Shown piece after piece: positions 34,124 through 41,616 of a stretch of 45,647 nucleotides of DNA. How positions within the stretch are numbered: position 1 is the stretch's first letter; each line of letters starts with the position of its first letter. The notes beneath the pieces were generated by a model. The model ran no database searches, was not told the origin of the DNA, and saw only the letters and a program-made list of their open reading frames with translations. This DNA is from a virus: the IMG/VR virus record IMGVR_UViG_3300046509_000002, positions 1 through 45,647 of that record; one strand, given 5' to 3'. A program made the position numbers and the translations under genes.

Positions 34124-34481
34124 CCTTCTCCTCGTCAGTCTCCGATGTGATCTTCTCTCGGACTTTGGTTTCTGTGTCGTCTGCCCGCATGTGCTCGCTC
34201 ACCATGAGCAAGTAATCCTCGGGCGTTCTCTTCTGGAGCTCTCCCACGAGCATGTTACCGAACCACCGGATCCCCTCGTGCCTCTGGAGTCCCTCGTTGT
34301 CGAGCCCGGAGTAGATGTTTAGCAGATCGGCCCGCTCGAAGATGAGCGAGTACATGACCCGCCGCCCCTGGTGCGTGGACATCACCCACCGGAGGTCTTC
34401 CTCCCAACGGTGATCCGCCTCTTTCTCCCGCTGACGGAGTTTCCCCTGAACGGTGGGATTACCGGTGGTTCCCTGGCTCAT
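34116..34481 (-). CDS. Bbp19-like phage protein
   Basis: A 121-residue protein with DLRWVMSTHQGRRVMYSLIF and LQKRTPEDYLLMVSEHM, the core of the Bbp19 family found between portal and scaffold in BPP-1-like phages. Its role is unknown; the conserved place suggests head assembly. The start overlaps the portal stop by four bases. Confidence 0.85.
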   Translation of the reverse strand: MSQGTTGNPTVQGKLRQREKEADHRWEEDLRWVMSTHQGRRVMYSLIFERADLLNIYSGLDNEGLQRHEGIRWFGNMLVGELQKRTPEDYLLMVSEHMRADDTETKVREKITSETDEEKDG

Positions 34482-36187
34482 CCGCCCATCCCTCCCACTC
34501 CGAGGCCGCCGAGCACTTTGTTCAAGTTCGCTGAGTCCACATCACCCGCGGTCTTCGCCGCCTGAGCCCCCGCAGTCATCATCTGTGCCGCCTGAGCCTG
34601 CTGTTGTTCCTGCGCCCTCTGCTGGCGGAGCTTCTGCACCACCTCGTCCTTATTGATGGAGTCGACCGGGATGCCGAGCATGTCGGCATAGTCTCGGATG
34701 ATCCGATCGAAGTTCGGCAGGTCCAGGATGTCCTTGTTCACGGCAGAGAGCGAACCCACGAAGGACGTAAACCGCTCGATGCCCGCGGTGCCCAGCACCT
34801 TCTGAGCTTGGGCCATGATGGAGATGTACTCGATCTTGACATTCTGGCCCTGGAGCTTCTTCGACGGCGGGGGGAGCTTGCCCCGCCTAACGAGAATCCT
34901 GATGCACCGATTGATGAGCGGCGTCAGGAGCTCATCGTGAATCCGATCCAAGACCGGCCCAAGCTGGAGCATCTTCTCATCCGTCCGCGCGTTGACCTCG
35001 GTCGCCGTCTGCGGTTGCTGCCGCTCGTCGGAGAGCATCATCAGGAAGAGGTCGGCGAAGAACGTGCTCCAGATGCGCTGCTCGTGTTTTGAGATCGAGT
35101 CCTCCACGGCTTGCAGTGCCGATGGATTGATCTCAATCGCCGGCTCGAACTTCTGCCCGTTGGTGTTGTCGGGTACGTAGGTGATGTCCCCCGGCAGGAG
35201 CGACGCTCGGGAAGACTTTAGACTCATCGGTCCCCGCATCGGTGGGTTGACGATCTTATCGATGAGCTGAGCCTTGCGCCGCTCCAGCAGGGTGAGCGCC
35301 TTCACGTCTCCCAACGCGTCCATCCCCGGGCCCGACCCGTACACGTCCTCACCCGTGACGAACCACCGGGGTGCCATGACAGGGAACTCGTCGTAGCCAG
35401 ACTCCCGGAGGAACCTACCATCCGCGGACTCCGAAGCCTCCCACCACGCCGACTTGAACGCTTTGTTCTTCGAGTCGACTTTCCCCGCGATCCGGTTAAC
35501 GTTCGGCTCGATGATGTGGCAGACATTAACCCACTGGTCGTAGGCCCCAGCCTGGTAGTGCCCTTGAACGGTGAGCGAGCACTTGTCGAAGCCGAACTCC
35601 TCAACGAGCTGCGCCACGGTCATTCCGAATTCTCGGATCGCCGTGTCCGCCCGCTGGGTGGAGGAGACCGCCAGGCAGTACTGACCCATCGGCCAGAGGT
35701 ACGCGCGGAAGTCGTCTTTCTGATCTTCTGCCACGTACATCCCCGCCGTGCCGAACATCGGCAGCATGACGTAGAGCTCATGCAGCACGTTGTAGATGTT
35801 CGACCGATTGAACGCCTGGCGCAGCACGCGCTCGTACAACTCCAACTCACCCTTCACCTCGTCGTCATCAATGAACTGGTCGGGAGGGATCATCTTGAAC
35901 CACGGCCGAGCGGGGGAGGTGATCCCCGCCATCATACCAGCCGCCAGTGTGCGCAATGCGATCATCGCCTTGTTGTTAATGATCGACTCGTTGCGCTTGT
36001 AGCCCTTGTTCCGGTCCGTCATGAGGTATCGGAACCGCCTAGGCCACAAGTAGTCCCCGATCTCACGCCAGTGGTAGAGCCACGTCGACCGCTCCGTGCG
36101 CAGCGCGGTGAGCCTCGCGTTGTAACGCGACAGCGCGCTGCCGGGGTTCGGTTCGGGGTTAGCGTTCTCTCGGGTCTCGATGATCAT
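34478..36187 (-). CDS. Portal protein (head-to-tail connector)
   Basis: A 569-residue protein. WLYHWREIGDYLWPRRFRYL, LAAGMMAGITSPARPWFKM and the later LLERRKAQLIDKIVNPPMRG are typical of podovirus head-tail connector proteins (PF12236 type). It would form the dodecameric DNA entry port. The C-terminal 40 residues are Gln/Ala-rich (the barrel or crown). A one-base overlap links it to the small gene upstream. Confidence 0.94.
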   Translation of the reverse strand: MIIETRENANPEPNPGSALSRYNARLTALRTERSTWLYHWREIGDYLWPRRFRYLMTDRNKGYKRNESIINNKAMIALRTLAAGMMAGITSPARPWFKMIPPDQFIDDDEVKGELELYERVLRQAFNRSNIYNVLHELYVMLPMFGTAGMYVAEDQKDDFRAYLWPMGQYCLAVSSTQRADTAIREFGMTVAQLVEEFGFDKCSLTVQGHYQAGAYDQWVNVCHIIEPNVNRIAGKVDSKNKAFKSAWWEASESADGRFLRESGYDEFPVMAPRWFVTGEDVYGSGPGMDALGDVKALTLLERRKAQLIDKIVNPPMRGPMSLKSSRASLLPGDITYVPDNTNGQKFEPAIEINPSALQAVEDSISKHEQRIWSTFFADLFLMMLSDERQQPQTATEVNARTDEKMLQLGPVLDRIHDELLTPLINRCIRILVRRGKLPPPSKKLQGQNVKIEYISIMAQAQKVLGTAGIERFTSFVGSLSAVNKDILDLPNFDRIIRDYADMLGIPVDSINKDEVVQKLRQQRAQEQQQAQAAQMMTAGAQAAKTAGDVDSANLNKVLGGLGVGGMGG

Positions 36188-36408
36188 TACTGCCCCAGCA
36201 AGGTTTTCGGTGCGCCCACCGCCACACCACTCGGTGCGTTACCCGCTTGACCCGATGTCCCCTCCTGCTGGGAGGTGGCCAAGTACGTCGACATGCGCCC
36301 CTGGAGCCCGAGTTGCTTGCGGCGCTCCATGAGCCGAGCCGCCTGCACAGCCTGGTCCGCTGCGTCGGGCGCAGCCGCAGGCGCGGCGGGGAGAGTGGGT
36401 CCACCCAT
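36187..36408 (-). CDS. Small hypothetical protein between terminase and portal
   Basis: A 73-residue, Ala/Gly/Gln-rich protein with one helix (AADQAVQAARLMERRKQLG) and a flexible C-terminus. Two bases separate it from the terminase stop, and it overlaps the portal start by one base, so it is part of the packaging operon. Small proteins at this spot are common in BPP-1-like phages; their role is unknown. Confidence 0.72.
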   Translation of the reverse strand: MGGPTLPAAPAAAPDAADQAVQAARLMERRKQLGLQGRMSTYLATSQQEGTSGQAGNAPSGVAVGAPKTLLGQ

Positions 36409-36410
36409 GG

Positions 36411-38351
36411 TTAAGCCTCCGCGTAAGCCGACTCGACCGATGAGATCGAGTAGGGGTCGTATTCTGAGATCAGTGTACCAACACCTGAGATTCGCGCCTC
36501 GTGCGCAATCGACGCCGGCAGCGCCTCACGCGCCATGAACACCGGTTCACTGTACGTGAACGCCAGCGCGTCAGCCATGTTGGGGGAGGGGATCCCTCGC
36601 TTCTTCATGGCCTCTTTCGACTCCAGCTTGAGCTTGCCCCGGTCGTTGAAGTGCGTGGTGGGCGCTGTGATCTCGGCTAGAAGCTCAGCGGACTTCGGCA
36701 GTGCCAGACGGGGACGCTCGGAGTTCCCCTTCACTTCGAGGTGCATGGCCCACCACATCTCAGTGCGCTTATCGGCAAAACGCTTGTCAGCGGGACCGGC
36801 TCCGGAATCCACCCCGACCACTGGGAGCCCCAGCTCACGGAGCCGGTCCACAACCCCGCCACCCATGCCGCACACGTCGATGAAGACCTTGTCGGCCTTC
36901 CACTTCGAGTACTCCAACACGAGCTGCCCGCAGAGCTGCATGAGATCCGGAATGCGCCAGGTCCGGAACGGGTAGACGCAGGCCCCCTGGCGCCGGCACA
37001 GCGCCGAGGCGTCGGAGTTTAGCGACCGAGCCACGTCCACGCCCATCACCCTCGGCTCGTTCTGCCACGTGGCGGGGGCGATGTAGACCTCCATCGCCTT
37101 CCTGACGATGTCCGGCCCTAGCAGCTTGTTGTCAGCGATCGGCGGAAATTTCCCGAAGACGTTGACGAGGACCCACGGGTTGTCGGCTCCCCAGGTGTCA
37201 ATTTGGTCCTGAGCCCACTTCATGTCGATGCGGGGCGCCCGGTTCGGATCCTTCGGGTCGCCTGTGATTTCCTTGACCCACCACGTAGCGCTGTCCCGCG
37301 TACAGGCGTTCCACAGAGGGCCGTCTGTACGCGTCGGGTTGCCCGCGATGAGCGTCAGGTGTGTTTCCACGGTCCCCGGCTCTTGCGTCGAATGGTGAGC
37401 CAATGCGGCAACGACTACGCCATCTGGGATGTCACCTGCCTCGTCGACCACCACCATCGTGTTCCTGGCGTGGATCCCAGCGAGCGTGTTCGCCTGCTGG
37501 GTCTTGTCGGCGTCTTTTGGCCAGGTTCTTGCAGTGGCGAACCAGGTCTCCTTGGCCTCCTTGGCGTAGATCCGATCGCTCTGAATCTCCAGGAGCGCCT
37601 TGAGGAGCTCGCTCTTGTTCCGCCACAGCGAGATCTCAGTCCACAGCCCGTCGCGGAGGTTGTCCCCGGTGATGGACGTGCAGACCACCTTCGGGTTCTC
37701 GAAGCACGTCAGGAACCACAAGATTACCCACGCCAGCAGACAGGACTTGCCGGGGCCCTTGCAGGCCTTGAGTGCGAACTTTTGGAACCCGCTCTCGATC
37801 AGCGCGTGTAGGCACTCGTCCTGCCAGGCGTCGGGGGCGGCGGAGAGCACCTCCCGAACATAGATCCAAGGCGCCCCGCGCCAGCGCCGCATGTTCTCCA
37901 CGGCCTCCTCGCGGATCTTCGCCTTGAACCTGCCCGCCACGGCTCGGCCGTCTGCGGGTGCCTCCCCCTCCTCGTCGAGGTACCCGATCTTTCGGTCGAC
38001 ATTGGTCACGATGGCCGAGCCATTCGGCATGATCTCCACTTCCGGCACCATCTCGATAACGGAGGGGCCTTCTGCGTTGGCTCGCTGGCGGGCCTCCTTC
38101 CACTCCTGGTACTCGATCCATTCCTTCTCGTTCTTGGCGCGGGCGGATTCCAGCGCCAGCTTTCGGCGGATGGTCTCACAAGGGCCGCAGTAGCCCTCGT
38201 CGCTGAGGGGAGCCACCACGAGGCAGCACCCTCGGCATTTAGCAGGGGCAGCCGATGGCGCCCCCTTGCCAGTCGCGTCTCCGTGAGCTTTGCGCTCGGC
38301 GGGCGGAGCCACCGGCTGGCCTTTTCGGCGGATGGTGGGGCCCCTGCTCAA
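36411..38351 (-). CDS. Terminase large subunit with N-terminal zinc-binding extension
   Basis: A 646-residue packaging motor. Walker A is KGPGKS (Lys202), Walker B VVVDEAGD (Asp303-Glu304). The RNase H-like nuclease has MGVDVARSLNSDAS, VFIDVCGMGGGVVDRL and NMADALAF. The first 150 residues are not part of the usual motor: they hold AKCRGCC and EGYCGPCETI (Cys39, Cys42, Cys43, Cys55, Cys58), a likely zinc finger, and a Glu/Arg-rich linker. This could stand in for part of a small subunit's DNA recognition. It overlaps the upstream Cys-rich gene by four bases. Confidence 0.93.
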   Translation of the reverse strand: MSRGPTIRRKGQPVAPPAERKAHGDATGKGAPSAAPAKCRGCCLVVAPLSDEGYCGPCETIRRKLALESARAKNEKEWIEYQEWKEARQRANAEGPSVIEMVPEVEIMPNGSAIVTNVDRKIGYLDEEGEAPADGRAVAGRFKAKIREEAVENMRRWRGAPWIYVREVLSAAPDAWQDECLHALIESGFQKFALKACKGPGKSCLLAWVILWFLTCFENPKVVCTSITGDNLRDGLWTEISLWRNKSELLKALLEIQSDRIYAKEAKETWFATARTWPKDADKTQQANTLAGIHARNTMVVVDEAGDIPDGVVVAALAHHSTQEPGTVETHLTLIAGNPTRTDGPLWNACTRDSATWWVKEITGDPKDPNRAPRIDMKWAQDQIDTWGADNPWVLVNVFGKFPPIADNKLLGPDIVRKAMEVYIAPATWQNEPRVMGVDVARSLNSDASALCRRQGACVYPFRTWRIPDLMQLCGQLVLEYSKWKADKVFIDVCGMGGGVVDRLRELGLPVVGVDSGAGPADKRFADKRTEMWWAMHLEVKGNSERPRLALPKSAELLAEITAPTTHFNDRGKLKLESKEAMKKRGIPSPNMADALAFTYSEPVFMAREALPASIAHEARISGVGTLISEYDPYSISSVESAYAEA

Positions 38352-38542
38352 CTGGCCTCCGAGGGCGGGTTCTCAGGAATCTCGATCTCGACCTCATACT
38401 TGTTCATTCCCACCACGGGACAGACGGCGGTGCAGGCCTCGCACAGGGTGGGGCGCAGGTCGCATGCGAACGGCCGGGGAGGGAATTCCTCGGCGCTTGG
38501 ATTTTGTGGGACGAGTCGCGGTGTAGATCTGTTCTTACGCAA
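38348..38542 (-). CDS. Small Cys-rich protein upstream of terminase
   Basis: A 64-residue reading frame with four Cys (27, 34, 37, 41; LCEACTAVCP), likely a zinc or metal site, and an acidic tail (KYEVEIEIPENPPSEAS). It ends with the ATGA overlap that starts the terminase, which supports it. The start is unsure: the longest version uses TTG at 38542, inside the CTTAC palindrome, and the only internal ATG would leave 19 residues. The real start may be another GTG/TTG. Confidence 0.5.
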   Translation of the reverse strand: MRKNRSTPRLVPQNPSAEEFPPRPFACDLRPTLCEACTAVCPVVGMNKYEVEIEIPENPPSEAS

Positions 38543-38607
38543 AGTAAGGATTCCTTTGCTCTTGGGTTTCTAAATTTCTGGAGGGCAGTGGTCTTACTAT
38601 AGGTAAG
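38534..38607. promoter_or_regulatory. Pair of CTTAC-N5-GTAAG palindromes
   Basis: Two matching inverted repeats: 38534-38548 (spacer GCAAA) and 38593-38607 (spacer TATAG), with centres 59 bases apart. On the minus strand the second one contains TATAGT (five of six -10 bases), but no clear -35 is present. They lie just upstream of the terminase block and are likely operator sites for a dimeric regulator such as the XRE protein. Confidence 0.55.
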
Positions 38608-38669
38608 GTTGCGTTGATCTTTGTGGTTTGGGCTCTGAGATGGGTCCCACACCCAAGCACAAAGCACCA

Positions 38670-38701
38670 CCCCCGGGGGCCACCCCCTCCACCCGCCCCC
38701 C
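38670..38701 (-). promoter_or_regulatory. Potential G-quadruplex in the late leader
   Basis: The minus strand reads runs of six, three, five and five G separated by 1, 4 and 8 bases (plus-strand C runs at 38696-38701, 38692-38694, 38683-38687 and 38670-38674). The run CCCCCGGGGG can also pair as a hairpin. It sits in the 225-base gap between the first late gene and the Cys-rich gene, so it would be present in the late transcript. Confidence 0.45.
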
Positions 38702-38706
38702 AAAGA

Positions 38707-38741
38707 TCAAAGCACAGAGGGCCATGCCCAATGTGCTTTGA
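38707..38741 (-). terminator. Hairpin downstream of the first late gene
   Basis: TCAAAGCACA (38707-38716) pairs perfectly with TGTGCTTTGA (38732-38741) across 15 bases. It begins 26 bases after the stop of the gene at 38768 on the minus strand; the sequence after the stem is TCTTTGG, so termination would be weak. It may be an attenuator or a 3'-end stabiliser. Confidence 0.45.
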
Positions 38742-38767
38742 CTCTTGGTCTATGTACACTGTGAGTG

Positions 38768-39082
38768 TCACTTGTCTGCCTTGCTCGCGGCGGCGACCAA
38801 CTCGGCCAGTCCCAAGCCCTTTGACTGAACGTCAACCTTCTGCACGAGCGGCCCGCAAATCTCTGCCCTGACCTGTTTGGCCGCTGCGACTACGTGCGCA
38901 GCCATGCGGTGCGGGATTTTGCATTCGACCACGCGCATGAGCTGCACGAGGCAGACATCGGCTGCTTCACCTTGAGCGGGGGTCGCACTGTCAGGAACTC
39001 TGGTCTTTGCGACGCGGAGCGCCGCCAGCGCCTCAGGGCTGAGGGGTTTGATCTTGGGAGGTTGGCCGTTCGGTCTGCGCAT
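38768..39082 (-). CDS. First late gene; candidate small terminase or regulatory protein
   Basis: A 104-residue protein beginning MRRPNGQPPKIKPLSPEALA with a basic N-terminus and a helical body (CLVQLMRVVECKIPHRMAAH, then VVAAAKQVRAEI). It is the first gene of the leftward domain. Position and helical, basic character suit a terminase small subunit or a late regulator, but no HTH motif is convincing. CGGAGA lies before the ATG at 39082; the longer reading to 39148 would pass through the promoter. Confidence 0.6.
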   Translation of the reverse strand: MRRPNGQPPKIKPLSPEALAALRVAKTRVPDSATPAQGEAADVCLVQLMRVVECKIPHRMAAHVVAAAKQVRAEICGPLVQKVDVQSKGLGLAELVAAASKADK

Positions 39083-39098
39083 GCTGTCTCCGAGCTTG

Positions 39099-39104
39099 AT
39101 TATA
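39099..39104 (-). promoter_or_regulatory. Candidate late promoter -10 (TATAAT)
   Basis: The minus strand has a perfect TATAAT here, 17 bases upstream of the ATG at 39082, with the ribosome site between. No standard -35 is found at 16-18 bases; the nearest is TTTGCC. The iteron cluster begins 39 bases further upstream, so this promoter may need an activator bound there. Confidence 0.55.
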
Positions 39105-39142
39105 CGCAGCTCTGCCAGAATGGCAAAGCCCAAAGCACTGAG

Positions 39143-39247
39143 TGCCAAAATGTCAATGGCATGAGTGCCAAAATGTCAATGGCATGAGTGCCAAAATGTC
39201 AACGGCAGAGTTTTGACATTTTGGCAAAGAACTTTGACATTTTGGCA
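39143..39247. repeat. Five-copy TGCCAAAATGTCAA iteron cluster
   Basis: Three identical 14-mers in one orientation start at 39143, 39166 and 39189, exactly 23 bases apart with conserved spacers. Two identical 14-mers in the opposite orientation (TTGACATTTTGGCA) lie at 39213-39226 and 39234-39247. All five are perfect. The spacing of about two helical turns suggests cooperative binding of one protein, as at replication origins or at switch regions between divergent promoters. The first three bases of the inverted form extend into TTGACA, a -35 match. Confidence 0.85.
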
Positions 39248-39851
39248 AAAGTCAGCGAAACACCCAAAACCCAACCCACTGTTACACCAGCAACATCGGC
39301 AGCTTGCGCCCCTTTTCGGGGAGGATGTAGCAGCGGTTACACTGGCGGTTTGGTCTGTAACCTATGAATTATCCTAAAGTATTACAGTAGACTTATTCTT
39401 CTTTAAAAGAAGAAGAAGAAGAAGAAGAGAGTAGAGAATATATAGGGGAAAGTTTGAGAGCTCGTTCTCTGTAACATTTTCGTCTAAGATCCTGAGCTCA
39501 TTGACAAAAAGTCCGTTACAGCAGCTTTTTGGCGTGTGTGCTTACGGTTAGTATTAAACCTAGGAATGCCGGGTAGTTAAGTGCACTTTTTACCAAAGAA
39601 AGAAAACCAGCTTAGGGCCTATTTTACGCCGGTGAATACAATTCACACTGAACAAGTGAAGAGTAGTTTGGATGTAACCTACGGCCGTCACAGTGGATTC
39701 CCAGCGCATGGTAACACAATAAGTATCAAACCTAGGAATGTCGGTAGGTTAGGTTACCCCAATTCCACCTGAACTAAAGTTCAGCTACTCGCGAGGCGTG
39801 TCCAAGCCCGGGAGGGTTGACGCCCCAAAAAGAAATAGGGTAACCTAGCGC
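39248..39851. promoter_or_regulatory. AT-rich non-coding control region, possible origin
   Basis: About 600 bases without a credible gene and clearly richer in A/T than the rest. It contains a purine tract of GAA triplets next to a 19-base inverted repeat (TTCTTCTTTAAAAGAAGAA near 39396), an A/T stretch GAATATATAGG, at least nine GTTAC/GTAAC sites, and a direct repeat. TTGACG (39817) and TAACCT (39841) are spaced 18 bases apart just before the ATG at 39852 and would give a very short leader. Together with the iterons it looks like an origin and/or divergent promoter region. Confidence 0.6.
39551..39750. repeat. Imperfect direct repeat around AAACCTAGGAATG
   Basis: GTATTAAACCTAGGAATG (39551-39568) recurs as GTATCAAACCTAGGAATG (39723-39740), followed in both by similar GCCGG/GTCGG and TAGTTA/TAGGTTA. 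The 172-base period and the location in the control region suggest a duplicated binding site. Confidence 0.75.
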
Positions 39852-40277
39852 ATGCTCAAAAAACTAGAACACGGGGTCGCAGAGGTGTCCGCAGGGTCTG
39901 AGTCCGACCAGGCGACAGTCTTGCTGGACCTGGCTGACGCCTCCCGCTTGGTCTCGGCGGGCATGAAGATCGGCCTAACTTGGAGTCATGGTAAACGTTA
40001 CCCCTACACGGGAGGGGTACGCACCCCCCGCGTTTCGCTCGCACAGTTTATCCTGGGTGAAGGTCGGCGCGCGCAATACCTGGACGGGAATCCCCTTAAT
40101 TGCACCAGGGCTAACCTGTTAGTGAAGTCAGTCAGTGCCAAAGTGTGTTGTCACGAGCAGGAACGTGACGCTATCGCAGCCTGCTACGACGACGCCCTGG
40201 CGAAGATCGAAGACCTTCGTGCTCAGTTGCGCGCGAAGCGTTCAGTCATCCGGCAAATGCAGGATGACGCTGCGTGA
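39852..40277 (+). CDS. HNH-like remnant with C-terminal coiled coil
   Basis: A 141-residue protein. YPYTGGVRTPRVSLAQFILG and AQYLDGNPLNCTRANLLV follow the strand-helix pattern of phage HNH/AP2-type endonucleases (D78-G79-N80, then N88-L89), but the catalytic His expected just before is replaced by Tyr-Leu. The C-terminal 40 residues form a charged helix (LAKIEDLRAQLRAKR). It may be a DNA-binding protein derived from a homing nuclease. It is the first gene of the rightward domain, coupled to the next by GTGA. Confidence 0.65.
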   Translation: MLKKLEHGVAEVSAGSESDQATVLLDLADASRLVSAGMKIGLTWSHGKRYPYTGGVRTPRVSLAQFILGEGRRAQYLDGNPLNCTRANLLVKSVSAKVCCHEQERDAIAACYDDALAKIEDLRAQLRAKRSVIRQMQDDAA

Positions 40278-40708
40278 GGGCTAAGCGAAAGGCGCGAGCC
40301 AGGCTAGGCCCCCGCCCTGAGACGCGCCTTACCCAGGAAAACGTAGACAGCGCGCTGGACAGGCACACGGCGTGGTTGCGGGGTGACCCTGCAGGCGTGC
40401 GGCTGAACTTTGACTCGTGTGACCTGATAGGCTTTGACCTGCGCAACCGCGACCTGCGAGGGATTAAGATGCGCCAGGCCTACGTCCACCGAGTGGACCT
40501 CTCAGGATCTGACATGTCTAGCTCGGACCTGAGTGGGTCGCTGATAAGTGATTCGGCCCTGGCCGCTACGAGCCTTGCGGGGGCAGACCTGAGGCACACC
40601 AGGTTCATCCGCTCCCCGTTGCATGCCACGAACGTAGACGGCGTCGTGTGGACGACGGCCGGCCTGACCCGCGCAAAACTGCGTAGATCTTTACGCGGAA
40701 GTGCGTAG
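40274..40708 (+). CDS. Pentapeptide-repeat protein
   Basis: A 144-residue protein starting at GTG 40274. Residues about 48-115 show the A(D/N)LXX pattern: FDSCDLIGFDLRNRDLRGIK, VDLSGSDMSSSDLSGSLIS, ATSLAGADLRHTRF. This gives a square right-handed beta helix that can mimic DNA; some members bind gyrase. The first 45 residues are basic and helical. Its last codons overlap a pair of palindromic sites. Early expression from the control region would fit a host-takeover role, which is inferred. Confidence 0.88.
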   Translation: MRAKRKARARLGPRPETRLTQENVDSALDRHTAWLRGDPAGVRLNFDSCDLIGFDLRNRDLRGIKMRQAYVHRVDLSGSDMSSSDLSGSLISDSALAATSLAGADLRHTRFIRSPLHATNVDGVVWTTAGLTRAKLRRSLRGSA

Positions 40709-40719
40709 ATCTTTACGCG
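40681..40719. promoter_or_regulatory. Two GCGTAGATCTTTACGCG sites, 22 bp apart
   Basis: Identical 17-mers at 40681-40697 and 40703-40719; each is an inverted repeat (GCGTA / TACGC) around GATCTT. They overlap the 3' end of the pentapeptide gene and lie about 90 bases before the next start. A variant with four extra bases (GTAGATCT-GTTC-TTACGC) occurs at 38523-38540 near the terminase operators. Likely operator pair. Confidence 0.65.
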
Positions 40720-40809
40720 ATTTGGAACCTTTGCTTCGCACCCCTTTTGGGAACCCACGTGGAATCACTTACTAAAAGTTCTGGCACGCACCGTGCTAAG
40801 AAGGGAATC

Positions 40810-40980
40810 ATGATTTACAAAATCCTGAGGCGCACGCTAAACTCGCTAATCCCAGGGTACTACGTACTCGTCACCCCCCGGGGCAACGCCCAGTATTTCG
40901 AGGGTCTGGGGGATGCCCTCGACTACGCAGCCTGGCACGCGGCGATTTCCGGGGTATCACTCAATGTGGAGGTGTCCTAG
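40810..40980 (+). CDS. Small hypothetical protein ahead of repeat genes
   Basis: A 56-residue protein starting MIYKILRRTLNSLIPGYYVL, with beta-like segments and AAWHAAISGVSLNVEVS at the end. AAGGGA lies before the ATG at 40810; the reading from 40747 would start in the leader. It is the first gene after the operator pair. No family recognised. Confidence 0.65.
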   Translation: MIYKILRRTLNSLIPGYYVLVTPRGNAQYFEGLGDALDYAAWHAAISGVSLNVEVS

Positions 40981-40982
40981 TC

Positions 40983-41615
40983 ATGAGCGGCCTCACGAAG
41001 TGGCTGCGCAATCATGGCGCATGCGCCGAGTCCCTCACGTGGCTCGACGCACACGCGGATCTCACCCCGCAGGAGATGTGGGAGTCGTGCCCACGGGGTG
41101 ACTGGCTGGCGTGGGCCCTGGAGGCGGTGGGACTAGACGTGCCAGCCTCCGCGTGCCGGGCGTACGACGAGGCCTGCGCCTCCGCGCGCCGGGCGTACTA
41201 CGAGGTTTGCGCCTCCGCGCGCCGGGCGTACTACGAGGTTTGCGACTCCGCGGGCCGGGCGTACTACGAGGTTTGCGCCTCCGCGAGCCGGGCGTACGAC
41301 GAGGCACGCGCCGCTGCGGACCGGGCGTACGACGAGGCACGCGCCGCTGCGGGCCAGGAGTACGACGAGGCACGCGCCTCCGCGGACCGGGCGTACGACG
41401 AGGCACGCGCCTCCGCGCGCCGGGCGTACGACAAGGTCTGCGCCTCCGCGCGCCGGGCGTACGACGAGGCACGCGCCTCCGCGCGCCGGGCGTACGACAA
41501 GGTCTGCGCCCCCGCGCGCCAGGAGTACGACGAGGCACGCGCCTCCGCACGCCAGGCGTTCGCCGTAGCTATCAGGGCTAAGGTGTCGTTCGCGGATGTG
41601 ATGGCTGCACTGTAG
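40983..41615 (+). CDS. Hendecad-repeat family protein (copy 4, 12 units, longest)
   Basis: A 210-residue member with the longest repeat tract, twelve 11-residue units. It begins MSGLTKWLRNHGACAESL and differs from array members in its C-terminus: RQAFAVAIRAKVSFADVMAAL with a UAG stop rather than the KGCGA-TGA ending. Several units carry YYEVC or YDKVC in place of YDEAC. GGAGGTG sits eight bases before the ATG. It is a separate cistron, not part of an ATGA chain; the stop is followed by a tRNA-like element. Confidence 0.9.
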   Translation: MSGLTKWLRNHGACAESLTWLDAHADLTPQEMWESCPRGDWLAWALEAVGLDVPASACRAYDEACASARRAYYEVCASARRAYYEVCDSAGRAYYEVCASASRAYDEARAAADRAYDEARAAAGQEYDEARASADRAYDEARASARRAYDKVCASARRAYDEARASARRAYDKVCAPARQEYDEARASARQAFAVAIRAKVSFADVMAAL

Positions 41616-41616
41616 T

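Noticed and set aside
39581-39772. A 63-codon reading frame in the control region
   Set aside because: It starts with GTG without a ribosome site, overlaps the direct repeat and GTTAC sites, and its composition matches the non-coding region.
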